In this document: piece after piece, positions 44,641 through 55,981 of the stretch | Layout: every line of letters begins with the position of its first letter | Numbering within the stretch: the stretch's first letter is position 1 | NCBI GenBank assembly: GCA_029204225.1 | Contig: CM055101.1 | Span: 1,599,844 to 1,663,843 of the forward strand | Length of the DNA: 64,000 nucleotides | Direction of reading: 5' to 3' | Origin: Diphasiastrum complanatum | Taxonomy: Eukaryota; Streptophyta; Lycopodiopsida; Lycopodiales; Lycopodiaceae | Notes under the pieces: model-generated | What the model was told of the DNA's origin: nothing | Databases searched by the model: none | Seen by the model: the letters and a program-made list of their open reading frames with translations, nothing else | Translations under genes and position numbers: made by a program

Positions 44641-45400
44641 AGTCGTTTGCAAAGCTAAATCTTACTGTACCTTCACCTTTGATAGCATGTGTGCTATTGT
44701 TTCCCATGTGAACATATCATTTGGTATTGGAAGGCGTATATGACTTGCCAATATGGCTAGTCATGTGTTGTGTGGCTCCGGAGTTCAGAAACCAGGAGCT
44801 GTCGTTGATGTTTTTTGATGGCTAGTCATTAAGGGATCACTATCCGATTCTTGAATCGACTGTGGTGCTTCTATACCTGCATTTGCCACTTGTTTCGATT
44901 GCCCCTTGTTGTTGTTCTTTTCTTGCAGTATGCGGCGATCTTGGATCTTGTGGTTGGTTCACCGGAACATGTGCAGAACAGCTAATTCTTTGTCGGCTAG
45001 TTTGACTGCCCTTAATGTTGTGTCAGTTCATGATTTAGCTTTGGTTGCTTTGGGCCTTTCTTCTTTTGCGGAGTTGAGCCTTTGTTGGTGTACAAGGCAT
45101 GAGAGTCGACACTTGAGGAACTAGAGACTTTGTTCCTTCTGCTCTATTCCTAAAACAACATTGCCATGACTCTTGAAAGAGTCAAGTCAGGGTGTGTCAA
45201 GATGATCATCACCCAGCTGTCATATGAGCTTGGGAAGCTTGAAAGCAGTGTCATTACTACATCTCGATCATCTATGATAGAAGTAGAAGTGGCCATTTGC
45301 TTTAGCAAGTTCTTGAACTGGTTGATGTGATTCTGTAGGAAATCTCCATTGGTCATCTTGAGGTAGAAAATGTTTTTTCGTAGATGTAGCTTGGAAGCTA
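44641..45400 (-). pseudogene. cop-A protease and gag second half, inverted copy V2
   Basis: Antisense reading gives gag variant-1 second half (45,150-45,356: INQFKNLLKQMATSTSIIDD), the linker and decayed zinc knuckle (about 44,900-45,000, with Cys codons better kept than in copy 1) and the protease region with a motif at about 44,790 (FLNSGATQH). It ends at 44,641. Confidence 0.65.
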
Positions 45401-46238
45401 CGTAAATCCAACACTTCTTGTCCGCTTAACACTTGGTTGCCGCATTATGGGAACCCAAGTTTGATGTCCTTATAAAAATCCCCCAGTTTGTTGTTGTGGT
45501 TGTGTAGTTCTATCAGCCATTGGCGTAGTCCCCTTGATGGTGGTGTGTTCCTTCCTTCGAGCAGCTCACTACTAGCATTTCGGCTTCCTCCTGAAGTTTG
45601 TGACATTTATCATCTCTATCATGGAGCTGAACCTCCATATCAGATAACTGCTACTACTGTCGTTTCAAATCTACCATGGAGTGTCGCAGTCTATTCCTGC
45701 AACAACATTGTCATGACTCTTGAAAGAGTCAGTTTAGGGTGTGTCCTGATGATCATCACCCAGCTGTCGCATGAGCTTGGCAAGCTTGAAAGTAGTGTCA
45801 TTACTGCATTTTGATCATCTATGACATATCCGACAATGGCCATTTGCTTCCGCAGGTTCTTGAACTGGTTGATGTGACTCTATAGGGAATCTCCATTGGT
45901 CATCTTGAGCAAGGAAATCTTCTTCCTGAGATGTAGCTTGGAAGCTATGTCGCACACATCATACCGAATGCTTAGACTTCCTTGGAGGTCTGAGCTTTAG
46001 ACACATGGCCGATTTGAGTGTCTGATATATTGAGGATCATCAGCGCAAAGGTTTTGCCATCCTTCAGCTTCCATCGGAAAATTGCAGCATCGTGAGCTTC
46101 GGGTCTTACCTCTGCACCTATAACAACATCATACAATTCGTTAGCCATTAGCATAGTTATCATCTTAAATTTATATAGATGGTAATTGACTCCATCATGC
46201 TTGTCCATTATAGGACTGGCTTTCCCTTGGGAATCCAT
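45401..46238 (-). pseudogene. cop-A gag variant 2 with fused coil, inverted copy V2
   Basis: Antisense reading starts MDSQGKASPIMDKHDGVN at 46,238. It loses the frame near 45,970 through a small deletion, continues to MTMLLQE at about 45,705 and then the coil segment (45,488-45,700). The join at 45,400 to variant-1 gag repeats the one at 37,025. Confidence 0.65.
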
Positions 46239-46530
46239 GTGGATATTCGTCTAAGTGATAGTAGTAACTATTAGTGACTTGAGAATGAAAATAGACTAAT
46301 TCACTAACTTCACTTCATTCCATTTCAAAGAAATATGCGAGAACAAATGCTCTTTATATAGCCTCGTGTTATAAATATGAAATAACCCTCTTAAGTTCCA
46401 TAATCACTTTTGACAAGGATCGGAATAAGATATGGAATCTAGGTCAAAATAAAGTTTGACCATGGATCGATTTGATCTTCGACCTAGCATCAGAATACAC
46501 TTATTCTATTCTAAGCTCAATCTTTTTAAA
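46239..46530 (-). repeat. cop-A LTR, leader and upstream flank, inverted copy V2
   Basis: A TATATAAAG box lies near 46,351-46,359 on the minus strand. The LTR start (TGATTATGG) lies near 46,408 and the constant flank reaches 46,530, where cop-B RT begins. Confidence 0.6.
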
Positions 46531-48832
46531 ACAACAAATAATCAAGTCATCAACATAAAGAGCAATCAAAGCAACCATACCATCAAAGCATAAGACATAT
46601 AGATCTGGATCTGAATGTGTTCTCACCATCCCCTTTGAATGAAAGTAGGCATCAATCCTGGTATACCACGCACGTGGTGCTTGTTTAAGACCATAAAGCA
46701 CTTTCTTCAAGCGACATACTTTATTTTCCTGTCCCTTTGCTACAAAGCCTTCAGGTTAATCCATGAACACTTCTTCTTCTAACTCACCATTTAGAAAAGC
46801 AGATTTCACATCCATTTGATGCAAAGGCCAACCAAAATGTGAAGCTAAAGCAACAAGTAAACATAGAGTATTTCACTTACAACCCGGCGCAAAGGTCTCT
46901 AGTCGATGCCTTTATTTTGTGCGTACCCTTTGATTACCAATCTTGCCTTGTGCTTTGCCATACTTCCATCTGCATGATACTTAGTCCTGTATACCCATTT
47001 GCAACCAATGAGTTTTTTGCCAACTAGTGGTTCTACTAAGTCCCATGTGCTATGCTTAGCATTTGACTCCATCTCCTCTCCCATGGCCTTGACCCAAATG
47101 TCATCATCCTTCGCTTCACTATAAGTCGAAGGTTCTTTGCTTTGAATAATGCTAGATAAGAGAGCATAATTTGCTTCATACCTTTCAAGTTGAGTCTTCT
47201 CTCTTGTTGATCTTCGTAGCTCTCCCTGGTTAGATGATCCTGGAAAGTCATCTATGTCACGGCTCTCCAACAATCTCTCAAACCACTTAGGGAGCTTCCT
47301 GTCAGGTGATCGGCTTCCTGGTGAAAATGTATCCCACGGTACATCCTTCTCCTTGCGTTTGTCACCTGCAACTTCAATCCTTTTTGCACCAAAAGCTGCC
47401 TCTCCAACCTGTCTCTTGAGGTTGAGTAGTAGTATCTTGAGATTTATCCTCATGTTCATCACTCGGAAGGTCAATGAATGGATCATCATTAGGTGGTATC
47501 CTCACTATACCATCTTTCCCAGTGGATGTGTCTATCTTCTCAGCATCCTCATCTTCATACATCTTGGATTCATCAAAAATAACATCACGGCTTATATGGA
47601 TTTTATTTTTCACTGGATCAAAACATCTATAGCCCTTCACACGATCATCATACCCTAGGAATATGCACTTGATAGCTTTTACATCAAGTTTACATCTCTC
47701 TTCCTTAGGAATGTGTACAAAGGCCTTACATCCAAAGATTCGCAAGTGGTTCACCTTTGGCTTCTTCTTCGTGAATGCTTCCTCATGTATTATCTTTGGT
47801 ATGGCAATGGTAGGACTTCTATTTTGAAGATAGACTGTCGTGCTACATGCTTCTGACCAAAAATCTTTTGTTAGTTTCATCTCAGCTAGCATAGATCTGG
47901 CACTTTCTACAATCGTATGATTCTTGCGCTCAGCTACACCATTGAGAGCAGGAGTATGAGCTTGCGTAAATTGTCTTTTAATCCCACATTGATCACAAAG
48001 ATCATTGAAGTCATTAGACTTGTACTCACCTCCACTATCTGATCTTAGGACTTTGATATTCCTACCTGTCTAATTTTCGACCAATGCTTTGAAGCTCTTG
48101 AAGTTATCAAATGCATCTGATTTCTTCTTCAAGAAGTAGACCCACGTCTTACGTGACAGATCATCAATAAAGGTCATGAAATAGAAGGCTTTACCTAAGG
48201 ACATGGTCCTCATAGGCCCTCATAAATCTGTGTGGATTAAATCCAGGATGTGCTTACATCGATTTCAAGTGATTTTCTATGGTAGGCAATCATGTTACCA
48301 TCTCCAATTTTCTCATCAAACTGAGGCTTCCCAAGTTCAAGTGACCAAGCCTCTTATGCCACAACTCAGTTTGCGATGGAATGGACGATACAAGTCCATG
48401 TTGTCCCTTAATTGTAGCATTCAACGTGTACAATTTTGTATTGGGCTCTCTTACTCCATCCACAATAACTTTGAACTTTTGGTTCACATCCTTCACAAAG
48501 CAATGATCATGGGCGAATTCTACTTTCAACTTTTGATGAGTAATGACCCCAACAGAAAGTAGATTTTTCTTCAAACCTGGTACGTAAAGTACCTCCCTGA
48601 TCATCCTGCTTTTGCCATCAGGTAGTTGGATTGAAACGGTGCACACCTCACCATTTGCTTGCGAAACAGATGTTCCATTATCCAACACCTTCAAACTACT
48701 GAACCAATTCTTGTTACCCGTCATGTGTCTTGTGGCGCCCAAGTCAATATACCATGCTTCATCATCTTGATTAGATGACAATGCAAATATGAAGATGCTT
48801 GAGTCTTCAATCTCACCCTCATCGACAAGGTT
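46531..48832 (-). pseudogene. cop-B pol, copy 1 (protease, integrase, RT; truncated)
   Basis: Antisense order: protease (about 48,740, AWYIDLGATRHMTGN, Asp-Leu-Gly instead of Asp-Ser-Gly); gag-pre-integrase (TELWHKRLGHLN, about 48,330); integrase core with HTDL (about 48,225), RSDSGGEY (about 48,030) and NGVAERKN (about 47,925), all three acidic residues kept; integrase C-terminal part (47,374-47,892: LRIFGCKAFVHIPKEE); RT start (about 46,900-47,200: DDIWVKAMGEEMES, GCKWVYRTKYH, KARLVIKGYAQ) and RT centre (LYGLKQAPRAWY, with YVDD at 46,546-46,557). Stops at 48,220-48,222 and 48,070-48,072, plus several frameshifts, disable it. The RT ends just after YVDD, where cop-A flank begins, so RNase H and the 3' LTR are absent. 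Confidence 0.85.
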
Positions 48833-49199
48833 CATTAGAGAAGTTCTAAATCCCAAAAAGACCCTTTGTAAAGATTTTTTTAATATTTTTTCCCAAATTT
48901 TTCTCACACATGGACCAATCAAAACACTCAAATTTGAAATCTACGTAACGTAACTTTTTGAGTCCACATTTTGATTCCATACTAAAAATGGCATAACTTG
49001 TTAGTGGTAAGTCCGAATTTAGCAAAGTTTGGTGCATTAGAAAGTGCTCAACAAGGGCTTTCCAATAATATGTTACATGAGCTACGATTAAAAAGTTATG
49101 GCAAGTCAAAAGTATTAGTGTTATAATATTTTAATAATAAAAAAAGCATCTTGCACGAATTCTTAAAGGGTCTTTTTGGAACTCAAAACTCCTCTAATG
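48833..49199. mobile_element. MITE-like element, copy 2
   Basis: It starts CATTAGAGAAGTTCTAAATC and ends GGAACTCAAAACTCCTCTAATG with the last 8 bases mirroring the first. It is the reverse orientation of the 4,085 copy and about 30 bases longer. It lies between the gag zinc knuckle and the protease of cop-B. Confidence 0.7.
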
Positions 49200-49993
49200 A
49201 CCTACTTGTTTTGGTTTACCCTTGACTTGTTCCGCCAGGAATTTGCGACATTCACTCTTCCAATGGCCTTTTTTACCACAATGGAAGCACTTGCCTTTCT
49301 TCTTAGTTTTACTGGAAGATCCCTCGTCCTCTTGAGACTTGGCAAATTGCTGCTTAGACTTCTTCTTGCCCTTGCCCTTGCCTTGTTTTTGGCGTGTCGC
49401 AAGTGCCTGATCGTCAGTATTTTGACGTCTAGCTTTCACCATTTCTCGTCGTTGCTCTTCCTGCATCAAGATTTTTGTGAGCTCGTCAAAGGTTGGCAAT
49501 CTTTTTCTTGATGCTATTCCGCTCACAAACATCTGATAGGGTTCTGCAATGCCGCACAATGCATTGTGCACCAACTCCACATCACGTATGCGCCCACCAA
49601 TAGAATGCAGTTCATCTCTCATTGTCTTGATTCTGGTCATGTACGTCTGAATGTGCTCTCCTTGCTCCATGTGGGCACTATTCAACTTTGACTTCAGAAA
49701 CATGATTCTTGACGGATTTGACGTCTCAAATGCTCCTTTAGCACATCCCATGCCTGTCTGGGTGTCATAGCATCACAAATGTGGGTAATGATGTGATTCT
49801 TCACTGACAAGTTAATGAAGGTCAAAGCTTTTCTCATCTTTTTGTCGAACACTTTGATATTTGCTTCATTTGGCGGCCTTCTCTCATCACCTGTGACGAC
49901 TTCCCACACGTCTTTCTCTGTCAGTATGTTTTTCATGTTGAATTTCCACACTGCATAGTTAGAAATCCCGTCCAATTTGCTACTTTCACTCAA
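49200..49993 (-). pseudogene. cop-B gag, copy 1 (one frameshift)
   Basis: Antisense frames 49,694-49,993 (SESSKLDGISNYAVWKFNMK, UBN2-type) and 49,194-49,751 (GAFETSNPSRIMFLKSKLNS to the knuckle CFHCGKKGHWKSEC) together make a gag of about 270 codons. They are separated by the same frameshift at AWDVLK as in copy 2. The first ATG of copy 2 is ACG here. A lysine-rich tract (GKGKGKKKSKQQ) precedes the knuckle. The gag runs straight into the MITE. Confidence 0.8.
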
Positions 49994-51267
49994 AATGGAC
50001 TCTCCTATGTTTGCCGTCGCAAAACTGCTTGATAGTCTAAAAACAATATGCCGAGGCCAACAGTGATGTCAAAAGTTGAAAATAATGACATGCACTTTTT
50101 CTCTTAGCAGGCCACTCCATGCTTTTCCACCAATTTGAAAGCCAAATCGGCGTCGCCTTCCGAAATGCACTCAGTCGTCAACTCCCAACAACGTGCCCAG
50201 TGGAATGGTGAAATCACTTCTGGCATACTCCGAACACTTTCTCTGTTGCAATCACTCTGTTTTCCTATACCGTACTTGCAGGTATAGTTCGGGTGCCCTT
50301 TGTTTGGAAGTTATAGCCTTTCGTTTGGGTCAAAATGGGCAAAGGACCCAAAAAAACGGACTTTTCTAGTTTTTGAACTGTTTCTTCACCTTGAAGAAAC
50401 TTCACTCTTCACTTGTGAAGGGACCCAGCTCCAATTTCAGTATAAAATTTTTTAATGAAGTTGAAGGCTAAAATGCACTTCACTTCTTCAGGGCCTTCTT
50501 CAACAACCCTTCAGACTCCATTCAATGGTTGAATCTGATCCAACTGTGGATATCCCTTCTGGGTTGCACAATATGATTGTCGATCTTGTAACTCCTCTAT
50601 CCAACAAATCTGAGCACTTCTGTGCACCAATGGAGAGTCTTGTAGACACTATCCACTTCGAAACGCTATGCTCTCTCCCTGTTTGTGGCCGCGCCTCCCC
50701 ACACTCATTTTTGTTTGATCTTACTCGCGTGTAGATCGATTTGAGCATGATATGAGGCCTCGAGCAGGGTCTCCCTACTGATTCCAAGTCTGTAGAGTGT
50801 TCACTCAAGAAATTTTGTGGAGAAACGGTGATTTTAGCTCAACTTGACAAAGTGGCTTTTTTTTCACCTTTTACCGCAACTCTGCTAAGTTAATTGTCTG
50901 GAGACAAATCTCTGACATAAACCTCAGAATCTCTCCATGGCTGGTTGACAATGTGATTATCTTCCTTCTTGTCCTTACGGCATCCAAAACGGTGCACAAA
51001 CAGCGAAGAAATCACCAGTTATGTATAAAAACCGTAACCCCAAACCCGGTTTCAATTTTCATCCGGCTTCAAAATTGTCAATTTTTCACCAAATTTATCC
51101 CTATTTGATGCTATGCACAGGCTAATAGTCCCTCTGCTGAGCTTAGCAAGCCTCTATAAACTAGAAACCGTGCACCAGTGCTTCTCTTTCCGTCTTCAAC
51201 CTGCCGTAAACCCGAACTCTCAGAAGACAGTTCTCTCGAAGCTCTCTTCAACGGCGATGTTGTACAA
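49994..51267 (-). other. cop-B untranslated leader, copy 1
   Basis: It matches 31,713-33,015 with scattered changes and a loss of about 40 bases near 50,690. No coding frame conserved. Confidence 0.55.
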
Positions 51268-51278
51268 CTCTTATACCA
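51268..51278 (-). other. Degenerate cop-B primer-binding site, copy 1
   Basis: The minus strand reads TGGTATAAGAG, one base off the TGGTATCAGAG found in copy 2. Confidence 0.6.
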
Positions 51279-51440
51279 ACTTAGAATTTGCTTTGCACAG
51301 GAACAGAGATCATGCTACACAGTAACACAGACAAAAAACACTCTCCTTAGCAAGCTCACATAGCAACTGTATTTCTCAAAATGAAATTACACTGTACATA
51401 TAGTTGTTCACTCAGGCAACCCATGCATGACCCAGGTTGA
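51279..51440 (-). repeat. cop-B 5' LTR, copy 1 (truncated)
   Basis: It matches 33,027-33,174. The outer 92 bases present in copy 2 are missing, and it joins cop-A gag sequence at ACCCAGGTTG/ATTTTACTTT. Confidence 0.5.
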
Positions 51441-51850
51441 TTTTACTTTAATTATAACTCAAAGGACCTTCAGCTTCCATCGAGAGATTGCAACATCATC
51501 AGCTTCGTTTCTTACCTCTGCACCTATAACAACATTATACAATTCCTTAGCCATTAGCACAGTTCTCATCTATAATTTCTACGGATGGTAATTGGCTCCA
51601 TCAAGCTTGTCCATGATTGGACTGGCTTTCCCTTGGAAATCCAGGTGGATATTAGTCTAAGCTATAGTAATAACTATCAGTGACTTGAGAATGAAAATAG
51701 ACTAACTCACTAACTTCACTTCATCCCATTTCAAAGAAATATGCGAGACCATGGATCGATTTGATCTTCGACCTAGTATCAAAATACACTTAATCTATTC
51801 TAAGCTCATTCTTTTTTAAACAACAAACAAACTATCATAAGAAATAATTA
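51441..51850 (-). repeat. cop-A gag start and LTR, inverted copy V3
   Basis: Antisense variant-1 gag start with CTG for ATG and the early stop. The LTR is cut short: sequence jumps from CATATTTC...GCGAGA to CCATGGATCGATTTG, so the TATA box is missing. Confidence 0.6.
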
Positions 51851-52640
51851 TTTTGCATTATGTAGATCGAAATAAGAGGCAAGTAGATCATGTCGTGTTA
51901 TCACATGTCCTCATCCTCAGATTGAGCAGGTCCTCCAAATGTAGATGAATTGTTGTAATGTGCACCTTCCAAAAATCTATAAAAGTTGGAATATGAAAAT
52001 TTGGGACTACGCAAATGGATACAATATCGTTGTTGTAATTGATACAAAAATTCGCACTCGATGTTGAAAAAAAAATGACCAGTCTCTATTGTTGCATCAA
52101 TCATCAATTGTTTTTTTGGGGTACATATTGGCTTGTCGATGTCCCAGCTGCTTCAGTTTCTATGTGAACAAAGTTATAACATGAATTGCATCAGAAGAAT
52201 CACTTCATGCAGCAGAACTTTTCTTCTTGAGCATATGTAAAGAGGGTACATCTTTTTCGTAAGTGACCAGTACTCGAGTCTTCCATATAACAGCTGCAAA
52301 TTATATAAGGTTTTGGCTATAAATTTAATCAAATCATCTCTTTTATAAGCGATCCAAATCGTATGTGTCAAATGATTCTCACGACTACAAATATATTCTT
52401 TCATACCTTCAAAGTAATCACTATATTTATCTTTCCATTTTATGTATATCATGCATAGTAATGGATAATAAAAATCAACTAGCAGCTCTATTCAACGTTT
52501 CTATGAGTTTTTTTGGACATTCAACATCTTATCATTGGATGTTACAATAAACCTTAAGTAATGATCTGTTTTGAAGGTTTGGCTGCAATTATTTTCAAAG
52601 GCCAGATCCTTTTGTCTCAAATATTCTATAGCGATATCAT
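51851..52640 (-). repeat. Blocks C and D, inverted copy V3
   Basis: Antisense frames 51,901-52,107 and 52,174-52,452 match the same blocks at 33.7-34.3 kb. No family recognised. Confidence 0.5.
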
Positions 52641-53716
52641 GTGAAGTCTTTCATTTATTACCTTATTGGAGAAGTCTCCTTTGAATTCCTAAATTCGATA
52701 CATGGGCACATCAAATTGAATAGGCAAGATGAGATACATCCCATATACTAAAGATAAGGGTGTTTTCTTGGTTGTTATATTCTTGTATTTTGATATATTG
52801 AAAGAACCGCTGGTATTCTTGTGTCCCATGTCAATTTAGAACAGCTTAATGAATAGGGATGGAGAGGATAGAAATCCAACAGTTCTTGTCCGCTTAATTT
52901 GGTTGTCGCGTTATGAGAACCCAAGTTTGATCTCCTTTTAAGAATCCCCCAGTTTGTTGTTGTGGTTGTGTAGTTCTATCAGCCGTTGGCGTAGTCCCCC
53001 TGATGGTGGTGTGTTCCTTTCTTCGAGTAGCTTCCTCCTGAAGTTTGTTACAATTAGCATCTCTATCATGGAGCTGAACCTCCATATCAGATAACTGCTG
53101 CTACTATCGTTTCAAATCTACCATGGAGTGTCGCAGTCTCTTCCTGCAACAACATTGTCATGACTGTTGAAAGAGTCAGTTTAGGGTGTGTCGTGATGAT
53201 CGTCACCCAGTTGTCGCATGGAAATCCAAGTTTGATCTCCTTTTAGAAATCCCCTAGTTTGCTGTTGTGGTTGTGTAGTTCTATCAGCCATTGGCGTAGT
53301 CCCCCTGATGGTGGTGTGTTCCTTCCTTCGAGTAGCTCACTACTAGCATTTCGGCTTCCTCCTGATGTTTGTGACATTTATCATCTCTATCACGGAGCTG
53401 AACCTCCATATCAGATAATTGCTCCTGCAACAACATTTTCATGACTCTTGAAAGAGTCAATTTAGCGTGTGTCGTGATGATCATCACCCAGCTGTCACAT
53501 GGGCTTGGCAAGCCTGAAAGTAGTGTCACTACTCCATTTTGATCATCTATGACATATCCGACAGTGCCCATTTGCTTCAGTAGGTTCTTGAACTGGTTGA
53601 TCTCTGTTGGTCATCTTGAGCGATAAAATCTTCTTCCTGAGATGTAGCTTGGAAGCTATGTCGCACACATCATACAGAGTGCTCAAGATATCTCAGACTT
53701 CCTTGGAGGTTTGAGG
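52641..53716 (-). pseudogene. 'LVYGM' piece, coil and gag variant 2, inverted copy V3
   Basis: Antisense order: gag variant 2 remnants (about 53,430-53,716), coil (53,290-53,430), then a second partial gag end (about 53,130-53,216) with coil (52,970-53,130), then the 'LVYGM' segment (52,640-52,830, degraded). The gag-coil junction is thus tandemly duplicated here. All frames are broken. Confidence 0.6.
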
Positions 53717-53735
53717 TAAAACTAGCTACATTGGT

Positions 53736-54134
53736 TTGCATCATTTTGATGTTGGAGTTGTACTAGCATTCTTGGCTAGTTTTGTTGATGGAAATGAAGC
53801 TACTGAAAGCTCCTTATGTCACTCATTCATGGCCAATTCATCAAGTGTTTCTAATATATTGTGGCAAGATGGAAGTGGAGGCTCATTTGTTTTACGGTGG
53901 ATACATATCAAGAAAGGACAAAGTTGGATGAGACAAGCAAGAAAATGGTCATTACTCACATTTAGTTGCTATAATTTTTCAGAGAGTTCAAAGTTTGAAA
54001 AATGGAGGAATCATTTCATTTACATTCTATTTGGTTCTTCATGTTTTTGTTACATCTTGGCATGTAAAATTGATGAAAGAAATAGTGAAGCATCCAATTT
54101 GGATACTATTCTTTATATCAATTATGGAAACTAA
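53736..54134 (+). CDS. Unidentified 132-codon frame upstream of an LTR
   Basis: An open frame with a hydrophobic start (FDVGVVLAFLASFVDG), a basic middle (RWIHIKKGQSWMRQARKW) and a hydrophobic segment near the end (HFIYILFGSSCFCYILAC) ends about 70 bases before a polypurine tract and LTR. It shows no RNase H or other pol motif. The start codon is uncertain. The position between pol and 3' LTR is where some elements carry an additional gene. It could equally be chance or a captured exon. Confidence 0.25.
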   Translation: MHHFDVGVVLAFLASFVDGNEATESSLCHSFMANSSSVSNILWQDGSGGSFVLRWIHIKKGQSWMRQARKWSLLTFSCYNFSESSKFEKWRNHFIYILFGSSCFCYILACKIDERNSEASNLDTILYINYGN

Positions 54135-54139
54135 TTTAG

Positions 54140-54202
54140 AACACTAAAATTGGAGATCATTCTAAAATTAGAACACTTTGCCAAAACTAGTTGAAGAGGG
54201 AG
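54140..54202 (+). other. End of pol and polypurine tract of an older copia element
   Basis: TTGCCAAAACTAGTTGAAGAGGGAG (54,178-54,202, in parts) matches the pol end and polypurine tract of cop-C at 60,490-60,514 and directly precedes the LTR. Confidence 0.6.
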
Positions 54203-54897
54203 TGTGAGAGATTTCAACTAGTTTAGTCATAGTTTGGTAATTGTCAATATTAGGCCAATATGCATTTTTAGACTTAGAGATAAGCTTTCTAAAGTTATTT
54301 TAGTCAAAGTTCATTTGAATAAACACTTTTGGAAAGTGTGGGAAAGTTATTAGGTTGAATTTGGACACATTCAAATTTGAATGTTAGATGCATTGAATCT
54401 AGTCACATTGATGATAGGGTTTTTGAACTAGAGGAGTTTTGGAGGGAAACCAAACTCATTAATGAGGCATAGATCTGTTATATATAGTGTGAATTCATGG
54501 GAGAACAGATTTCTCTTTCTATCTCTCTCTCACTCTCTCGCTCTCTCTCTCTGTCTCTCTCTGTCTCTCTCTCTCATTTCATGCTTATACATGAGTTCTC
54601 TTGGATTCATATATCCATTGGTGCACTATCTTGGTGATATCTTGCAATCTTGTGTGTAGAATACTCATATTTGCTATTTCTGGGTCCACACGTGGGAAGT
54701 ACAATAGGGTATCGTTATTGTACGGACAACAACTTCATTTTATCATTTGATGGTTGATCAAGTTCTAATTGAGTTTGCATCTCTTTCATTGAGTAGATGC
54801 TGATTTTTCTACATTGGCAATGTTGTCTGTTGTGTTGACTATCTAACCAAAGATCAAAGGACACATTTTGGATTTTTATGATCTGAAATGCTTCACA
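54203..54897 (+). repeat. 3' LTR of an older element related to cop-C
   Basis: It starts TGTGAGAGATTTCAACTAG after a polypurine tract and ends GATCTGAAATGCTTCACA, 695 bases. It aligns with the cop-C LTR but is clearly diverged. A TATA-like TATATATAG lies near 54,480. A CT-rich microsatellite (54,512-54,575) lies downstream of it. Being preceded by a polypurine tract, it is a 3' LTR. Confidence 0.7.
54512..54575. repeat. CT-rich microsatellite inside LTR
   Basis: A TCTCTCTC run with CTGT interruptions. The cop-C LTR has only a short TCTTCTCTCTTCTC at the corresponding place, so this is an expansion. Confidence 0.85.
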
Positions 54898-55319
54898 TTA
54901 AATTCTATAGAAATTGCAATCAGAAAGGGCATTACATCAATGAATGTCCCAGTGGATCACGATATTGTATAATCTATAATATGTATGGTCATTCAATGAA
55001 TGAATTTCAGAGATTGTAGGTCGTAAGAACCGAAGTGGCCTTTTAGTGCAAACACAACAGTAGCAGCAACCACAACCTCAATTGTAACATCCACAGGGAC
55101 AGTATCAACAACCTTAGCAGATGCCACCACATATGCAGCAATATCCAGCACCATATTAACAAGAGAATCAGATGGTACCACGGCCATTTCAAAGGCAAGT
55201 GCGTTACTGATCGGATTTATTAGAAGATGCTGCAATTTTTGCAGTCAAAGGCATCATACGGTATTTCAATTGCATTTTATATCACCAATAGTGTGTCCAA
55301 AATTTAGAGAGAGGTTTGT
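54898..55319 (+). pseudogene. Decayed gag with two zinc knuckles (split by cop-C)
   Basis: The plus frame gives NCNQKGHYINECP, a CCHC knuckle whose first Cys is Tyr, followed by a second, poorer one (YCIIYNMYGHSMNEF). A glutamine- and proline-rich stretch with stops follows (QYQQP, QMPPHMQQYPAP). Double knuckles with such a linker occur in some LTR-retrotransposon gags. The reading continues across the cop-C insertion into the protease-like stretch at 61,161. Heavily mutated. Confidence 0.45.
55315..55319. other. Left target-site duplication of cop-C (TTTGT)
   Basis: TTTGT precedes the left LTR and is repeated at 61,161-61,165 after the right LTR. Five bases is the usual copia length. Confidence 0.9.
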
Positions 55320-55969
55320 TGTGAAAGATTCAACTAGTTTCATCACATTTTGCAATATTTTCATATTTGTCATATTGAGGCCAAAACTTGTTTTAGACTC
55401 AGAGGTTGACTTTTCAAAGTTCATTAGTCTAAATTTCATTTGAATAAACACTTTTTGAAAGTGTGGGAAAGATAGAATGCGAGTTTGAGTAGATTCAATT
55501 TGAATAAGTTGGGTACATTGAATCTAGACCCAAAATTGGTAGGGTTAGCATTTTGGTGGGAAAGCCAAGTGGCCAAATAGGGTTTGGACCTGCTATGAAA
55601 GGATGTAACTCATGGAGAGAGTCATCTTCTCTCTTCTCTATCTCATTTCATGCTTATACATGGTTCTCTTGGGTTCTACTATCCATTGCTGCACTATCTT
55701 GGTGATTGCTTGCAATTCTATGTGTAGAATGATCTATATTTGCTATTTTTGAATCCACACGTGTGAAATACAATAGCTTGCTGGTTTTGTACGGAAAACA
55801 ATAGTACATAATCATTTCATTCAAGTTTGATCAAGATCTATTAGTGTTTGCATCTCAAATTGTGTGTAGATGCTGATTTTTCTACATTGGTGAAATTGGT
55901 AGTGTATTTCTCTTTCTAACCAAAGATCATTCAAGTAGATTGGATCTTAAGGATATGAAATCTTTCACA
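55320..55969 (+). repeat. cop-C 5' LTR
   Basis: It starts TGTGAAAGAT and ends ATCTTTCACA, perfect 10-base inverted repeats. The TATA position reads CTATGAAAGG (near 55,592), where the 3' LTR has CTATAAAAGA, so the promoter of this copy is probably weakened. Confidence 0.95.
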
Positions 55970-55981
55970 TGGTATCAGAGC
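55970..55981 (+). other. cop-C primer-binding site
   Basis: TGGTATCAGAGC lies immediately after the 5' LTR. It is complementary to the 3' end of initiator tRNA-Met, the standard primer of plant copia elements. Confidence 0.9.

Noticed and set aside
55970-55981. tRNA-like sequences at TGGTATCAGAGC sites
   Set aside because: These are primer-binding sites complementary to a tRNA end, not tRNA genes.
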